The notes: a model not told the origin generated them from the sequence alone. Positions 1 through 10,133 are shown, counted from the first letter of the stretch. The stretch: DNA of 64,000 nucleotides from Nocardioides acrostichi (GCF_015319165.1 NZ_JADIVZ010000013.1:41207-105206), one strand, 5' to 3'. Numbers and translations are program-made.

Positions 1-574
1 CGGTGCCACGGATCTCCTCGACCAGGCCCTCGTGGCGGGGGCGGTCGAGCAGCACGACCTTGACGTCCTCGGGGCGCTTGCCCTTCGCCTTGGCCACGGC
101 CTCGACGTTCTCGGCGACCGAGGCGCGGATGTCGACGACGTCGGCCGCCTCGGGGCCGGTGACGAGCTTCTCCATGTAGAACACGGCCGAGGGGTCGTAC
201 ATCGAGCCGCGCGGGGAGACCGCGAGCACCGAGACGGCGTTGGTCATGCCCTTGGCGGCGAGCGTGGTGCCGTCGATCGGGTCGACGGCGACATCGCACT
301 CGGGGCCGGTGCCGTCGCCGACCTCCTCGCCGTTGAAGAGCATGGGGGCGTTGTCCTTCTCGCCCTCGCCGATGACCACGGTGCCCTGCATGCCGATGGT
401 GGAGATCAACACGCGCATCGCGTTCACGGCCACGCCGTCGGCGCCGTTCTTGTCGCCTCGGCCGACCCAGCGCCCGGCCGCCATGGCGGCTGCCTCGGTG
501 ACCCGGACCAGCTCGAGGGCCAGGTTGCGATCGGGGGCCTGCGGTTCGACGGACAGCTCGCCAAGGTCGCTCAT
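1..574 (-). CDS. glpX: Fructose-1,6-bisphosphatase class II (GlpX), 3' part missing
   Basis: Class II fructose-1,6-bisphosphatase hydrolyses fructose 1,6-bisphosphate to fructose 6-phosphate in gluconeogenesis, in the cytoplasm. About 191 N-terminal residues of the roughly 340 usual for the family are visible; the rest lies beyond the left edge. The translation shows the GlpX hallmarks [11 protein letters not shown] near residue 37 and the metal/phosphate motif VDPIDGTT near residue 98. The ATG at 574 overlaps the stop of modC in an ATGA quartet, so it is probably translated by coupling as the last gene of the molybdate operon. That is an odd neighbour for glpX. Identity is firm from motif and family. 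Confidence 0.93.
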   Translation of the reverse strand, partial: MSDLGELSVEPQAPDRNLALELVRVTEAAAMAAGRWVGRGDKNGADGVAVNAMRVLISTIGMQGTVVIGEGEKDNAPMLFNGEEVGDGTGPECDVAVDPIDGTTLAAKGMTNAVSVLAVSPRGSMYDPSAVFYMEKLVTGPEAADVVDIRASVAENVEAVAKAKGKRPEDVKVVLLDRPRHEGLVEEIRGT

Positions 575-1569
575 GGGCGCATCGTATAGGTGTCCACTGA
601 CGTCTCCTTCACGCTCATCCAGACCGGTTGCCCGGGCGCGAGGCCCAGCTCGATCGCGGACGCCGGTGTCACGTCCGCGATCAGCTCGGGCCCGTCATCG
701 GCACGGGCGAGCACCCGCAAGGCCTCGCCGTGCGGGGCGACCCCCGCTACCTCGGCGTGCCAGCAGTTGCGAGCCGAACCGTGGGGGCGCCCCGGCGACA
801 CCGTCACCGCGACGGGGGAGAAGGCGCGCAGCTGCCCGCCCTGAGTGACCACGTTGAGCCCCACCAGCCTCGCGACGTGGGCGGTGCGTGGTCGAGCCGC
901 GACGTCGGCCGGGGTGCCGTCCTGCACCACCTCTCCGTCTTCGAGGACGACCACCCGGTCGGCCAGCGTGAGGGCGTCGAGTGCGTCGTGCGTCACGAGT
1001 ACCGCGACGCCGTCGAAGGCCGCCAGGTGGCGGGCGAGCTCGAGCCGCAGCGACGTGGCCACCCCGACGTCGAGGCCCGCGAAGGGCTCGTCGAGCAGCA
1101 ACAGTGCCGGCTCGGGGGCCAGTGCCCGCGCGATGGCAACCCGTTGGGCCTGGCCGCCCGACAACTGGTCAGGACGACGAGACGCGAGCTCGCCGACGCC
1201 GAGCCGGTCGAGCCATTGGTCGGCGCGGGCGCGGGCCTCGGCGCGCGGGACGCCGCGGGTACGCAGACCGAACGCGACGTTCTCTCGGGCGCAGAGGTGC
1301 GGGAACAGCGACTGGTCCTGGAAGACGAGCCCGACCCCACGGTCTCGCACGGGTACGACGGGATCGGTCCAGGAGCGCCCTCCCACCTCCACCGAGCCGA
1401 TCGCGGGCACGATGCCTGCAAGAGCTCCCAGCAGCGTCGACTTGCCGGCACCGTTGGGGCCGATGACGGCCACGACGTCGCCCGCAGCGGCCGTGAGCGA
1501 GGCGTCCAGCCGGTCGGGCACGTGCAGTCGGGCATCCAGCCCGGGGGCTTCGAGCGCTCTGGACGTCAC
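571..1569 (-). CDS. modC: Molybdate ABC transporter ATP-binding protein ModC
   Basis: ATPase of a molybdate importer, acting on the cytoplasmic face with ModB. The 332-residue product has Walker [10 protein letters not shown] at 37-45, the ABC signature LSGGQ at 136-140 and Walker B LLLLDEP near 156-162. A C-terminal TOBE/Mop-like domain (about 265-332) is of the kind that binds oxyanion in ModC proteins. The GTG start at 1569 overlaps the modB stop by four bases (GTGA) and the stop overlaps the glpX start, so the genes are co-translated. Molybdate rather than sulfate specificity is inferred from the adjoining ModA-type lipoprotein and the HTH-TOBE gene. Confidence 0.92.
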   Translation of the reverse strand: MTSRALEAPGLDARLHVPDRLDASLTAAAGDVVAVIGPNGAGKSTLLGALAGIVPAIGSVEVGGRSWTDPVVPVRDRGVGLVFQDQSLFPHLCARENVAFGLRTRGVPRAEARARADQWLDRLGVGELASRRPDQLSGGQAQRVAIARALAPEPALLLLDEPFAGLDVGVATSLRLELARHLAAFDGVAVLVTHDALDALTLADRVVVLEDGEVVQDGTPADVAARPRTAHVARLVGLNVVTQGGQLRAFSPVAVTVSPGRPHGSARNCWHAEVAGVAPHGEALRVLARADDGPELIADVTPASAIELGLAPGQPVWMSVKETSVDTYTMRP

Positions 1570-2375
1570 AGCGGCCTCAGCCACCGCTGCCGCAGTGCGG
1601 CCAGCACGAGGATCGAGACGGCCAGCAGGATCATGCTGAGGCTCTGTGCCGCCCCCCGGTCGGCTTGCAGCTCGGTGTAGATGAGGGAGGGCATGGTCTG
1701 GGTGGTTCCGGGGTAGTTTCCGGCGAAGGTGATGGTGGCGCCGAACTCGCCGAGGCTGCGAGCCCACGCCAGCACGCCGCCGGCGACGAGTCCTGGCAGC
1801 GCGAGCGGCAGCGTGACGCGGCGGAACGTGGTCCACCGGGTCGCGCCGAGCGTCGCGGCCACGACGTCGAACCGCTCGCCCGCGGTGCGCAGCGCCCCCT
1901 CGACCGAGAGCACGAAGAACGGCATCGCCACGAACGTGTGGGCGATCACGACCGCGGGCGTGGTGTAGGGGAGGGTGAGGCCGAACCCGTCCAGGAGCGG
2001 CCGGCCGAGCACTCCCGATCGGCCGAGCGCGCTGAGGAGTGCGACACCGGCCACCACGGGTGGCAGCACCAGTGGCACGGCCACCGCGGCACGCAGCAGG
2101 GACCGGCCCGGGAACTCCACCCGGGCCAGCAGCCAGGCCAACGGGGTGCCGAGCACCGCGCACAGCGCCACGGTGAGCAGCGAGGTCTCTAAGGAGAGCC
2201 ACAGCGCCTGGTGGACGACCGTGGAGCCGAGCTGGTCGGGCAGGTCTCGCCACGGGGTGGTGGCGACCAGTGTGATCAGGGGCAGCACCAGCAAGACCGC
2301 CGCGATCGCGCCCGGGAGCACGAGTACCAGTGGTGCCCGGCCGGCCCCCGGGGCGCTGGGGCGGGTGCCGCTCAC
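1566..2375 (-). CDS. modB: Molybdate ABC transporter permease ModB
   Basis: Inner-membrane permease of the molybdate importer. The 269-residue protein is hydrophobic with about five or six predicted membrane segments. It carries the cytoplasmic coupling loop typical of binding-protein-dependent permeases (GATRWTTFRRVTLPLALPG, about 170-190), which docks onto ModC. Length fits bacterial ModB. It overlaps modA upstream and modC downstream by four bases each, forming one translationally coupled unit. Confidence 0.92.
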   Translation of the reverse strand: MSGTRPSAPGAGRAPLVLVLPGAIAAVLLVLPLITLVATTPWRDLPDQLGSTVVHQALWLSLETSLLTVALCAVLGTPLAWLLARVEFPGRSLLRAAVAVPLVLPPVVAGVALLSALGRSGVLGRPLLDGFGLTLPYTTPAVVIAHTFVAMPFFVLSVEGALRTAGERFDVVAATLGATRWTTFRRVTLPLALPGLVAGGVLAWARSLGEFGATITFAGNYPGTTQTMPSLIYTELQADRGAAQSLSMILLAVSILVLAALRQRWLRPL

Positions 2376-3187
2376 GGGGCGCCGAAGCCCGCCTTCTCCA
2401 GCACGCTGCGGCCCTGCTTCGAGGTCACGAGGTCGACGAACTCCCGGGCCAGGTCGGAGTGGTCGGACTGTTGCAGCACAGCGATGGGATAGGAGGTGAT
2501 CTCGTCGTCCGAACCCGGCACCGGGAACTCCTTGACGTCGTCGCCGGCGGCGACGGCATCGGTGGAGTAGACGAATCCCGCGTCGGCCTCGTCGCTGGTG
2601 ACCTTGGCCAGCACCGACTTCACGTCGACCTCGAGGCTGGCCGGCTGTGAGGTGACGTCGTCCTTCTTCGCCAGTGTCGCCCAGATGTCACCGCAGGGCG
2701 CGGTCTCGACGCAGGCGACGTAGGTGACGTCCCCGTTCTCGATGTCGTCGAAGCTCGTGATGCCAGCCGGGTTGTCGGCGGGGGTGACCATGACCAGTTG
2801 GTTGGTCGCGAAGATCTCCGGTGCGTCGGTGACGGCCGACTTCGCATCGTCCATGGTGCGGGTGTCGGCGGTGGCGAGCACGTCGGCGGGTGCGCCCTCG
2901 ACCGCCTGCTGGGCCAGCGTGGCCGAGGAATCGAAGGCCAGTTTGACGGTGACGCCGGGGTGGGCGCCCTCGAAGGTCTTGGCGAGCTCGCCGAACGACT
3001 CCGTGAGCGAGGCCGCCGCCAACACGGTGATGGTGGTGCCGTCGCTGGAGGCACCGCTGCTCGAGGCATCGGACGACGGTGAGTCGTCGCTGTCGGATCC
3101 GCAGGCGGCCACGGGGGCGACCAGGGTCACGGCGGCCAGCAGGCCGATGACACGAGAGAGACGGGGGAGACGGGGCAAGGGGTTCAC
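2372..3187 (-). CDS. modA: Molybdate-binding lipoprotein ModA
   Basis: Extracytoplasmic solute-binding protein that captures molybdate and delivers it to ModBC. The 271-residue product has a lipoprotein signal peptide ending in the lipobox VAAC (Cys29), followed by an acidic serine-rich linker. The type-II periplasmic binding fold starts at TITVLAAASLTESFGEL, which is characteristic of ModA. The GTG start at 3187 overlaps the stop of the HTH-TOBE gene (GTGA). Tungstate binding is an alternative that sequence alone cannot exclude. Confidence 0.92.
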   Translation of the reverse strand: MNPLPRLPRLSRVIGLLAAVTLVAPVAACGSDSDDSPSSDASSSGASSDGTTITVLAAASLTESFGELAKTFEGAHPGVTVKLAFDSSATLAQQAVEGAPADVLATADTRTMDDAKSAVTDAPEIFATNQLVMVTPADNPAGITSFDDIENGDVTYVACVETAPCGDIWATLAKKDDVTSQPASLEVDVKSVLAKVTSDEADAGFVYSTDAVAAGDDVKEFPVPGSDDEITSYPIAVLQQSDHSDLAREFVDLVTSKQGRSVLEKAGFGAP

Positions 3188-3585
3188 GGGAGCTCCACGA
3201 TGACGTTGGTGGACTTGACGGAAGCGACGACGCGGGCGCCCGGCGCGAGCCGGAGGTCGTCGGCGGCCTCGGCGGACATCAGCGAGACGAGTCGGTAGGG
3301 GCCGCAGACCATGTCGACCTGGGCCATCACGGTGTCCTTGCGTACGCGGGTCACCAGGCCCAACATGCGGTTGCGGGCACTGACCGAGGCCGACCGGCCC
3401 GGGTCGGGAACATCGGCCAGTGAGACGGCGAGCTCGGCGAGATCGGCGCCGTCGACGACGGTGCGACCCGCATCGCGGCGAGTCGGCACCCTCCCGGCCT
3501 CACACCAGCGCCGCATGGTGTCGTCACTGACGCCCAGCAGTTCGGCTGCCTCCGCGACGGAGTAGGCGTACGCGGGTGAGGTCAC
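3184..3585 (-). CDS. HTH-TOBE (molbindin-type) molybdate-responsive regulator
   Basis: First gene of the mod operon; 133 residues. Residues 5-32 form a MerR/excisionase-like helix-turn-helix (SVAEAAELLGVSDDTMRRW). Residues about 66-133 form a single Mop/TOBE domain of the type that binds molybdate. This architecture suggests a molybdate-sensing regulator of the downstream transporter. It differs from ModE of E. coli, which has two TOBE domains. The GTG at 3585 is chosen because it begins directly before the HTH; an ATG at 3603 would add six residues. Neither has an obvious Shine-Dalgarno sequence. Confidence 0.82.
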   Translation of the reverse strand: MTSPAYAYSVAEAAELLGVSDDTMRRWCEAGRVPTRRDAGRTVVDGADLAELAVSLADVPDPGRSASVSARNRMLGLVTRVRKDTVMAQVDMVCGPYRLVSLMSAEAADDLRLAPGARVVASVKSTNVIVELP

Positions 3586-3641
3586 GGGTGAACCATGCCG
3601 CATCTGCGGTCGCCGTTCAAGAAGATGGCCGCATGTGCGGA

Positions 3642-4895
3642 TCAGGTGACGTGCAGCGTGATCACGCCGACCACGACCACCACGGGCGTGGAGACCAAGG
3701 AGAGTGCGTGGAAGCGTGTCAGTCGGGCGACGTCCGGCGGCTCGGTTCCGGGGCGCAGGCCCCGGCTCAGCCCGCGGCGCCACAGCAGGTTGGCCAGGCT
3801 GCCCGAGTAGGTGAGTCCGGCCCCCGCACCGAGCCCCACCAGCGCCGCGAGCACGGCGTCCGTGCCCAGCGGAGCCACGAGGGGCACCAACAACAACGTC
3901 GCCGAGAGGTTGGTGACCAGGTTCGCCAGCGCTGTCGCGACGGCCGCCACGACGAGCAGACCGAGCAGGCCCGTGGATGACGGCAGCAGTCGCTCCACCG
4001 CGGTGCCCAGACCCCCGTCGACCAGCGCAGCGACGACGACGCCGAGGCCGAACACGAACAAGACGAACGAGGGCTGGGTGGCGTGGGCTGCCTCCACCGG
4101 GCGGAGCAGCCCGCGGGTGGCAGCCCAGGCCGCCAGTCCGACGGCGGCCGGCGCGGCCACCCAGGCGGGCGCGACACCCAGCGGTGAGAGGGCGGCGAAG
4201 AGTACGAGCATCACGATGACGGTCGCGACGGGCACGGCCACCACGCCGCCCGGCGGTGCCGTCCGCACAGACCGTGGCGCGGCGGTGTCGGGTGGAGCGA
4301 CCAGGTCGGCGCGCAACTGCAGACGCATGATCGCCCACTCGGCCGCCACGACGACCAGCCAGACCGGAGCCATCGCCCGCGCGAAGCCGAGGAAGGTGAG
4401 GTCGAGGCTGCGGGCGGCGAGCAGGTTGGTGAGGTTCGAGACCGGGAGCAGCAGCGACGCGCTGTTGGCCATGCGCAGGCACGCCCAGGCCACCGGACCC
4501 GGGCGGGCGCCGCGTGCCACTGCGGCCGCCACCACGACCGGGGTCACCAGCACGACGGTGGCGTCCAGACTCAGCACCGCGGTCACCACCGCCGCCAGGA
4601 GCAGCGTGCTCAGCAACAACCGTGGCCCGCTGCCACCACGCAGCAGCGTCGCGGCCGCCTCGAAGACGCCGGCTCGGGCGCACACCTCGGCAACGACGAG
4701 CACCGCCGCCAGGAACACCAGCACCGGCGCGAGCCGGTCAACGGCCTCGAAGGCGGTGGCCGGGTCGATCAGGCCCACCCCGAGCACCGCCGCTGAGGCG
4801 GCGACGGCCACGACCGCCTCGACGCTGGCCCGGGGCCCTCGCCACGCGGCGATGAGGAGGGCCAGCAGGGCCAGCCCCCCGACGAGGTCGGGCAC
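3642..4895 (-). CDS. ArsB/SLC13-type ion transporter
   Basis: Polytopic membrane protein of 417 residues with about ten to twelve hydrophobic segments, resembling the ion-transporter superfamily that includes ArsB, NhaD and SLC13 carriers. The repeated motifs LLLPVSNLTNLLAAR and LTYSGSLANLLWRR match the paired N-[LT]-x-N-L loops of these carriers. The substrate is unknown; arsenite, an oxyanion or Na+/H+ are possible. It ends 56 bp before the HTH-TOBE start and may belong to the same transcription unit. The GTG at 4895 is the most plausible start, as upstream in-frame sequence is not membrane-like. Confidence 0.7.
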   Translation of the reverse strand: MPDLVGGLALLALLIAAWRGPRASVEAVVAVAASAAVLGVGLIDPATAFEAVDRLAPVLVFLAAVLVVAEVCARAGVFEAAATLLRGGSGPRLLLSTLLLAAVVTAVLSLDATVVLVTPVVVAAAVARGARPGPVAWACLRMANSASLLLPVSNLTNLLAARSLDLTFLGFARAMAPVWLVVVAAEWAIMRLQLRADLVAPPDTAAPRSVRTAPPGGVVAVPVATVIVMLVLFAALSPLGVAPAWVAAPAAVGLAAWAATRGLLRPVEAAHATQPSFVLFVFGLGVVVAALVDGGLGTAVERLLPSSTGLLGLLVVAAVATALANLVTNLSATLLLVPLVAPLGTDAVLAALVGLGAGAGLTYSGSLANLLWRRGLSRGLRPGTEPPDVARLTRFHALSLVSTPVVVVVGVITLHVT

Positions 4896-4942
4896 GGGGC
4901 CAGGATAGGTGTCGGCATCGGGTGGTGAGGGAGGATGGGTCC

Positions 4943-5539
4943 GTGAGTCAGACCAGCAGTCCCACCGCACCGCCCGAGAAGCCCGGCCGCTATCAGCGGT
5001 CCGCGGCGGGCCTGGTGAGCTCCATGCTGGTGCTGGTGGCGGCGGTGGTGGTGGTGGCGTGGGGACTTGGAGCGTTTCGCACCACCGCCGAGTTCGACGG
5101 CACCCCGCCCGCGGAGTACGCCTCGGTGGTCGCCGGTCTCGAGGAGAGCGACCTGGGCGTGACGTTCCCGCCGACGATCCCGTCGGGCTGGCAGATCAAC
5201 GATGTCGCCTACGACCCGGCAAAGTCGGAGTTCACCTTGGCCCTGCTCACCGACAGCGGCACCTTCGCCGGTCTCTACGACGGTCACGCGCCGCTCGCCA
5301 AGGTGCTGCGCACCTACGTCGACGAGAACCCCACGCAGGGCGCGCCGGTCGAGCTCACCGACCACGACGGCACGACGACGACCTGGCAGACCTACACCGA
5401 CACCGGCGGTGACCGGGCCTATGTGCGCACCGCGAAGCTCACGGGCAAGCGCACGGGCCGGACCGAGGTGACGCTGGTGTACGGGTCCGCGTCGAGCGAC
5501 GACCTCGCCACTCTGGTCGGCGCGCTCACGACGAAGTAG
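4943..5539 (+). CDS. DUF4245 membrane-anchored protein
   Basis: Protein of 198 residues with a short Pro-rich cytoplasmic N-terminus, one transmembrane helix at about 23-46 and an extracytoplasmic DUF4245 domain; function unknown. A GAGGGAGGA purine tract lies about nine bases before the GTG at 4943. The family is typical of Actinobacteria and is often next to exonuclease VII and glpX genes, as here. It converges with xseB with no spacer. Confidence 0.82.
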   Translation: MSQTSSPTAPPEKPGRYQRSAAGLVSSMLVLVAAVVVVAWGLGAFRTTAEFDGTPPAEYASVVAGLEESDLGVTFPPTIPSGWQINDVAYDPAKSEFTLALLTDSGTFAGLYDGHAPLAKVLRTYVDENPTQGAPVELTDHDGTTTTWQTYTDTGGDRAYVRTAKLTGKRTGRTEVTLVYGSASSDDLATLVGALTTK

Positions 5540-5779
5540 CTACTCCTCGCCGCCTGACTGGCCGCCTGACTGACCGCTGGACTCGTCGCCGGACTCGAGG
5601 ACGGCGTCGAGCCGCTCGCGTGCGCCGTCGAGGAAGCGCTGGCAGAGCTCCGCGAGGTGCTCGCCCCGTTCCCAGAGGGCCAAGGACTCCTCCAAGGTGG
5701 TGCCGCCCGCCTCCAGCTGGCGGACCACCTCGACGAGCTGCTCGCGGGCCTGCTCGTAGCCCAGGTCGGTGTCGGTCAT
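5540..5779 (-). CDS. xseB: Exodeoxyribonuclease VII small subunit
   Basis: Small subunit of exonuclease VII, which degrades single-stranded DNA to oligonucleotides. The 79-residue protein shows the family core [33 protein letters not shown] at 8-40. Its C-terminal tail is a short low-complexity [12 protein letters not shown] stretch. The ATG at 5779 overlaps the xseA stop (ATGA), so both subunits are translated together. Confidence 0.93.
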   Translation of the reverse strand: MTDTDLGYEQAREQLVEVVRQLEAGGTTLEESLALWERGEHLAELCQRFLDGARERLDAVLESGDESSGQSGGQSGGEE

Positions 5780-7023
5780 GGTTGCTCCTCGTCGGGGCTG
5801 GAGTCGGGGCTGGAGTCGGTGGTGGTGGTGGCGTCGATGCGGCCGTCGGCGACCCGGATGCTCACGGCGGCGCCGCGCTCGACCTCGGTGATCGAGGTGA
5901 CGACGTGCCCGTCGTCGCGCTGGAGCACCGCGTAGCCGCGGCGCAGCGTCTGGAGGGGGGAGAGGGCTCGGGCCCGGGAGCGCACGTGGTCGATCTCGTC
6001 GGCGGCGCGGTCGAGCCGGTGTCCGAGACTGCGGCGGGCACGCTCGCGCAGCCGGTCGAGCTCGTCGAGACGGTCGTCGACGAGGGAACGCGGGTCGGCC
6101 AGCGCCGGACGCGATCGCAGCATGTCGAGCCGGTGCTGCTCGCGCTCCACGAGCTGGGCGGCCAGGGTGCGCAGCCGGTCGCGGGCCCAGGTGACGCCGG
6201 CCAGCTCCTCGGCGACGTCGGGCACGACGATCTTCGCGGCGTCGGTGGGGGTGGAGGCGCGCACGTCGGCGACGAGATCGAGCAGGGGGGAGTCCTGCTC
6301 GTGGCCGATGGCGGAGACCACCGGTGTGGCGAGGCGGTGCACCACCCGCACCAGGCCCTCGTCGGAGAACGGCAGCAGGTCCTCGATCGACCCACCGCCG
6401 CGGGCGACGACGATGACGTCGACGGCGGCGTTGCGCTCGAGCCGTTCGAGCGCCTCCATCACCTCGCCGGCGCACCGGGTGCCCTGCATCGCGGCGTGCA
6501 CCACCTCGAACGTGACGGCCGGCCAGCGGCGGCGAGCGTTCTCGAGCACGTCGCGCTCGGCCGCGCTGTTCGGGGCGGTGACCAAGCCGACGCGTTCGGG
6601 CAGGAAGGGGAGGTCGCGCTTGCGGGCGGGGTCGAAGAGGCCCTCGGCGGCGAGCAGTTGACGGCGCTGCTCGAGGCGGGCGAGCAGCTCGCCGAGGCCG
6701 ACCATGCGGATCTCGCGGGCGAACAGCGACATGGTGCCGCGGTTGGCGTAGTAGGACGGCTTGGCGTGCACGACCACGCTGGCGCCCTCGACCAGCGGCG
6801 GGTTGAGGGAGTCGAAGAGCGTGCGTTGACAGGTGAGCGTGACCGAGATGTCGGCCACGGTGTCGCGCAGTGTCATGAACACCGTGCCCACGCCCGGACG
6901 CCGGTTGACCTGCGCGACCTGCCCCTCGACCCATACCGCTCCGAGGCGGTCGACCCAACCCGAGATGGCGCTGGCGATCTGGCGCACCGGTGCCGGCGTC
7001 TGCGGCGAGGTCTCCAGGCCCAT
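5776..7023 (-). CDS. xseA: Exodeoxyribonuclease VII large subunit
   Basis: Catalytic subunit of exonuclease VII (415 residues). It has an N-terminal OB-fold (about 12-105), then the conserved nuclease domain with [25 protein letters not shown] and [22 protein letters not shown] in family order. The C-terminal part is a long helical coiled-coil region that binds XseB. The start at 7023 is divergent from ispH with only about 45 bp between, so the two promoters must be short or overlapping. Confidence 0.94.
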   Translation of the reverse strand: MGLETSPQTPAPVRQIASAISGWVDRLGAVWVEGQVAQVNRRPGVGTVFMTLRDTVADISVTLTCQRTLFDSLNPPLVEGASVVVHAKPSYYANRGTMSLFAREIRMVGLGELLARLEQRRQLLAAEGLFDPARKRDLPFLPERVGLVTAPNSAAERDVLENARRRWPAVTFEVVHAAMQGTRCAGEVMEALERLERNAAVDVIVVARGGGSIEDLLPFSDEGLVRVVHRLATPVVSAIGHEQDSPLLDLVADVRASTPTDAAKIVVPDVAEELAGVTWARDRLRTLAAQLVEREQHRLDMLRSRPALADPRSLVDDRLDELDRLRERARRSLGHRLDRAADEIDHVRSRARALSPLQTLRRGYAVLQRDDGHVVTSITEVERGAAVSIRVADGRIDATTTTDSSPDSSPDEEQP

Positions 7024-7068
7024 GGCGCGAGGTTAGATCAGCCCGCCGACGCCCGTACGATGGCGGCC

Positions 7069-8070
7069 ATGAGCACTGACGTGGGCATGCCCCCGGTCCT
7101 GACCCCGGACGAGGCCGAGCGCGCCGTCCTGCTGGCCGCGCCACGCGGCTACTGCGCGGGCGTCGACCGGGCCGTCGTCACCGTCGAGCAGGCGCTCGAC
7201 CTGTACGGCGCCCCCGTCTACGTGCGCAAGCAGATCGTGCACAACAAGCACGTCGTCTCCGATCTCGAGGCTCGTGGCGCGGTGTTCGTCGAGGAGATCG
7301 AGGAGGTGCCGACCGGCGCCACCGTCGTGTTCTCGGCACACGGAGTGAGCCCCGAGGTGCACCGAGAGGCCGCCGAGCGCGACCTCAAGACCATCGACGC
7401 CACCTGCCCGCTGGTCACCAAGGTGCACCACGAGGCGAAGCGGTTCGCGAACGACGACTACGACATCTTGCTCATCGGCCACGCGGGTCACGAGGAGGTG
7501 GAGGGCACGGCCGGCGAGGCACCCGAGCACATCCAGCTCGTCGAGGGGCCCGCCGACGTCGAGCACATCGTCGTCCGCGACCCCGCCAAGGTCGCGTGGC
7601 TCTCGCAGACCACGTTGTCGGTCGACGAGACGCTCGAGACCGTGGCCGCGATCCGCGAGCGATTCCCGCAGCTGCTCGACCCGCCGAGCGACGACATCTG
7701 CTATGCCACCCAGAACCGCCAGCTCGCGGTGAAGGAGATCGCCGGCCGCTCCGACCTCGTCATCGTCGTCGGGTCGGGCAACTCCTCGAACTCCGTGCGT
7801 CTGGTCGAGGTCGCCCTCGAGGCCGGTGCCGGTGCCGCCTACCGCGTCGACGACGCCAGCGAGATCGACGACGCCTGGCTCGACGGCGTCCGCACCGTGT
7901 CGGTGACCTCGGGCGCGAGTGTCCCCGAGGCGCTGGTGCAGGGCGTGCTCACGCTGCTGGCCGAGCGCGGCTACCCCGACGCCGAGGCGGTGCACAGCGC
8001 CGAGGAGTCGCTCATCTTCGCGCTCCCCAAGGAGCTGCGCCGTGACCTCAAGGCCGCGCAGCAGGCTTAG
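7069..8070 (+). CDS. ispH: 4-hydroxy-3-methylbut-2-enyl diphosphate reductase
   Basis: Last enzyme of the MEP pathway, reducing HMBPP to IPP and DMAPP. The 333-residue protein carries the three Fe-S ligands expected of IspH: Cys29 (PRGYCAGV), Cys113 (DATCPLV) and Cys211 ([11 protein letters not shown]). The acid-base region also reads as expected. The ATG at 7069 follows an in-frame ATG at 7060 (MAAMSTD), so either could initiate. The large antisense-like extension upstream of these codons is not coding for IspH. Confidence 0.95.
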   Translation: MSTDVGMPPVLTPDEAERAVLLAAPRGYCAGVDRAVVTVEQALDLYGAPVYVRKQIVHNKHVVSDLEARGAVFVEEIEEVPTGATVVFSAHGVSPEVHREAAERDLKTIDATCPLVTKVHHEAKRFANDDYDILLIGHAGHEEVEGTAGEAPEHIQLVEGPADVEHIVVRDPAKVAWLSQTTLSVDETLETVAAIRERFPQLLDPPSDDICYATQNRQLAVKEIAGRSDLVIVVGSGNSSNSVRLVEVALEAGAGAAYRVDDASEIDDAWLDGVRTVSVTSGASVPEALVQGVLTLLAERGYPDAEAVHSAEESLIFALPKELRRDLKAAQQA

Positions 8071-8093
8071 TAGGTCCAGTAGGTCCAGCGGGC

Positions 8094-10133
8094 CTAGTCG
8101 CGCGGGTCGACCGGGTCCGGCCCGGGCGCGGACGGCGCGTCGTGGCCGGAGGCGGCCAGGGTGCGGACCCTACGGTCCTTGCGGATCGCGATGCTGAGCT
8201 GCAACAGCAGGGCCAGCAGGAGGACTCCCGCGCCGCCGATGAGCCACACGGCGTACTTGTTGGTCGTGGCGGCCGAGGCCTCGGGCCCGTCGCCGTTGCC
8301 ACTCGACCCGGCCGAGGCGGAGACGCCGCTGTCGAGCGTGGTCGGCTTACTGCCGGGGCTCGCGATGAGCAGGTCGTCGTCGAGGTCGGACCAACCGAGG
8401 TCGAGCACGCGGCCGACGACCTTGCGCACGAGCGGCAGCGGTGTGTTCGCGTCGTCGGGCGCCCAACTGCCGAGCATCACGATGTCGCGGCCGTTCTGGC
8501 GCACGGCCTCCAGCGTGGCGAAGGGTGTATCGGCCTTCACCCGGAGCTTCGAGCCGGCCAGGTCGGCGAGCTTGCCGCCGTCGAGGCGCAGCGGCGCCTG
8601 GAGGGCCAGGGAGTCCTCGTAGCTGGCGCCGACCAGCAGTCCGGCCTGGTCGCCGGCGAGCAGATCCTCCGGGCTGACCAGCTTCACGTCGAGCCGGTCA
8701 CTCGCGGCGTGCTGGAGGGCGGTGATGAGCCGGCCCGCCTCGATCGCGTACGCGGTGCGCACCGTGCCGTCGCCCCGTACGGCCACGGGCAACGTACCCG
8801 CGAAGGCCTGCGGCAGCACCGCGAAGCCCGAGGTGTCGCCGCGGCCCAGGGTGCCGGTGAGCGTGGACTGGCTGCCGTCGAGATCGACCTGGAGCGGTAC
8901 CGCGGCCCCGCCGGGCAGGCAGCCGCGGTCGTTGGGGATGCCGGTGAGCTCGATCTGGACGTCGTTGACGGGCCGGAGCTTGGAGGCGGGGACGTCGGCG
9001 TCGAGGTCGACCGAGGGGTCGTCTCCGGTCAGATCGGCGGAGCCCACGAGCAGACCGTTGACCCGCACGTCGAGCTGGGCCTGGCCGCCTGACGGCACGG
9101 CGGTGTGCGTGCCGACCAAGTGCAGCGAGAGACCGGAGAGGTTGCCGCCGAAGACGTCCTGGGTGACCGGCAGGTCGACGCTGTTCAGGCCCCAGCCCGA
9201 GAGGCTGACCTGGCGCAGGCCGAGGTCGGAGAGGCTCTGCTCGGTGTCGGATGCCGGCCCCGAGGCGGCGGGCACTTGGGGGAGCTCGTCGTTCTCGGCG
9301 ACGGCCAGCTGGGGCGAGCCGAGGGCGGAGGCCGCGTTGACGAGCTCGTCACCGCTACCGGTCAGGGTGAGCGTGTACAGGCCGAAACGCTCGGAGACGT
9401 CGGTCGAGAAGGAGTCGCCGGACACGATGCGCACCACCCGCTGCCCGGCGCCGACGCGCGGCAGCACCTGGTTCGCGTCCTCCATGGAGACCGTGGTGTC
9501 CGGGTAGGCCGCGCTCAGGCTCGCCACCGCGTTCAGCGCCGCAGCGATCTCGTCGTCCCCGGCCTTGCGGAGCACGACGACGTCGATGCGCGGCGCAGAG
9601 GCGGGCAGGAAGTCCGAGGCAGAGGTCGGGGCGGTCTCCTTGCCGGCGTAGGTCAACGTGACGTCGGTGAGCCGGGCTCCGACCGGCAGCACCGTGGGGC
9701 AGCCCTTCGTGAGGTCCGGGCCGGTGTAGGTGACGCCGAGGCGCACCGTGCCCTGCCGGCCGACGTCGGCGCGGGTGAGCTTGGTGCCGATACTGCTGCC
9801 GTCGATGGCCTGGCGGGTCGCGACGGGGGAGCCGTTGAGGGTCAGGGTGACCTTGCCACGCTGGGAGTTCGGGGCCGGGTGCACGAGGCGGACCTTCGCG
9901 GTGACCCGTTCGGGCTTGACGCCGTCGGGCACGGCGAGCTCGACGACGCCGCTGGCGGGCGTGGAGGAGCGAAGGGCGGGCAGCGTGGTGTCGTCGTCGG
10001 GGAGTACCAGCGTTCCGGTGGGTGCGGTAGCCGCTGCGGCCTCGATGGCCGGGGTGCCCACAGCTCCCGCGAACGCCGCTGTCAGGCAGACGGTCGTCGC
10101 GGTCGAGGCCAGAAGGGACCTCCGTGCTCTCAC
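8094..10133 (-). CDS. BcsB-like (cellulose synthase regulatory subunit family) envelope protein
   Basis: Protein of 679 residues with a signal peptide (about 1-31), a large extracytoplasmic part and one C-terminal transmembrane helix (about 630-655) followed by a short basic tail. Domain order resembles bacterial BcsB: repeated jelly-roll modules with sentences such as KVTLTLNGSPVATRQ and LDVRVNGLLVGSADL, and NDVQIELTGIPNDRGC. BcsB anchors a glycosyltransferase and guides the emerging polysaccharide. No cellulose synthase or other glycosyltransferase gene is nearby, so its partner is unknown. The GTG start at 10133 gives a good signal peptide. Confidence 0.78.
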   Translation of the reverse strand: MRARRSLLASTATTVCLTAAFAGAVGTPAIEAAAATAPTGTLVLPDDDTTLPALRSSTPASGVVELAVPDGVKPERVTAKVRLVHPAPNSQRGKVTLTLNGSPVATRQAIDGSSIGTKLTRADVGRQGTVRLGVTYTGPDLTKGCPTVLPVGARLTDVTLTYAGKETAPTSASDFLPASAPRIDVVVLRKAGDDEIAAALNAVASLSAAYPDTTVSMEDANQVLPRVGAGQRVVRIVSGDSFSTDVSERFGLYTLTLTGSGDELVNAASALGSPQLAVAENDELPQVPAASGPASDTEQSLSDLGLRQVSLSGWGLNSVDLPVTQDVFGGNLSGLSLHLVGTHTAVPSGGQAQLDVRVNGLLVGSADLTGDDPSVDLDADVPASKLRPVNDVQIELTGIPNDRGCLPGGAAVPLQVDLDGSQSTLTGTLGRGDTSGFAVLPQAFAGTLPVAVRGDGTVRTAYAIEAGRLITALQHAASDRLDVKLVSPEDLLAGDQAGLLVGASYEDSLALQAPLRLDGGKLADLAGSKLRVKADTPFATLEAVRQNGRDIVMLGSWAPDDANTPLPLVRKVVGRVLDLGWSDLDDDLLIASPGSKPTTLDSGVSASAGSSGNGDGPEASAATTNKYAVWLIGGAGVLLLALLLQLSIAIRKDRRVRTLAASGHDAPSAPGPDPVDPRD

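Noticed and set aside
5620..7068. N-terminal extension of IspH
   Set aside because: The frame is open upstream but is antisense to xseA and has no IspH homology; real starts are ATG 7060 or 7069.
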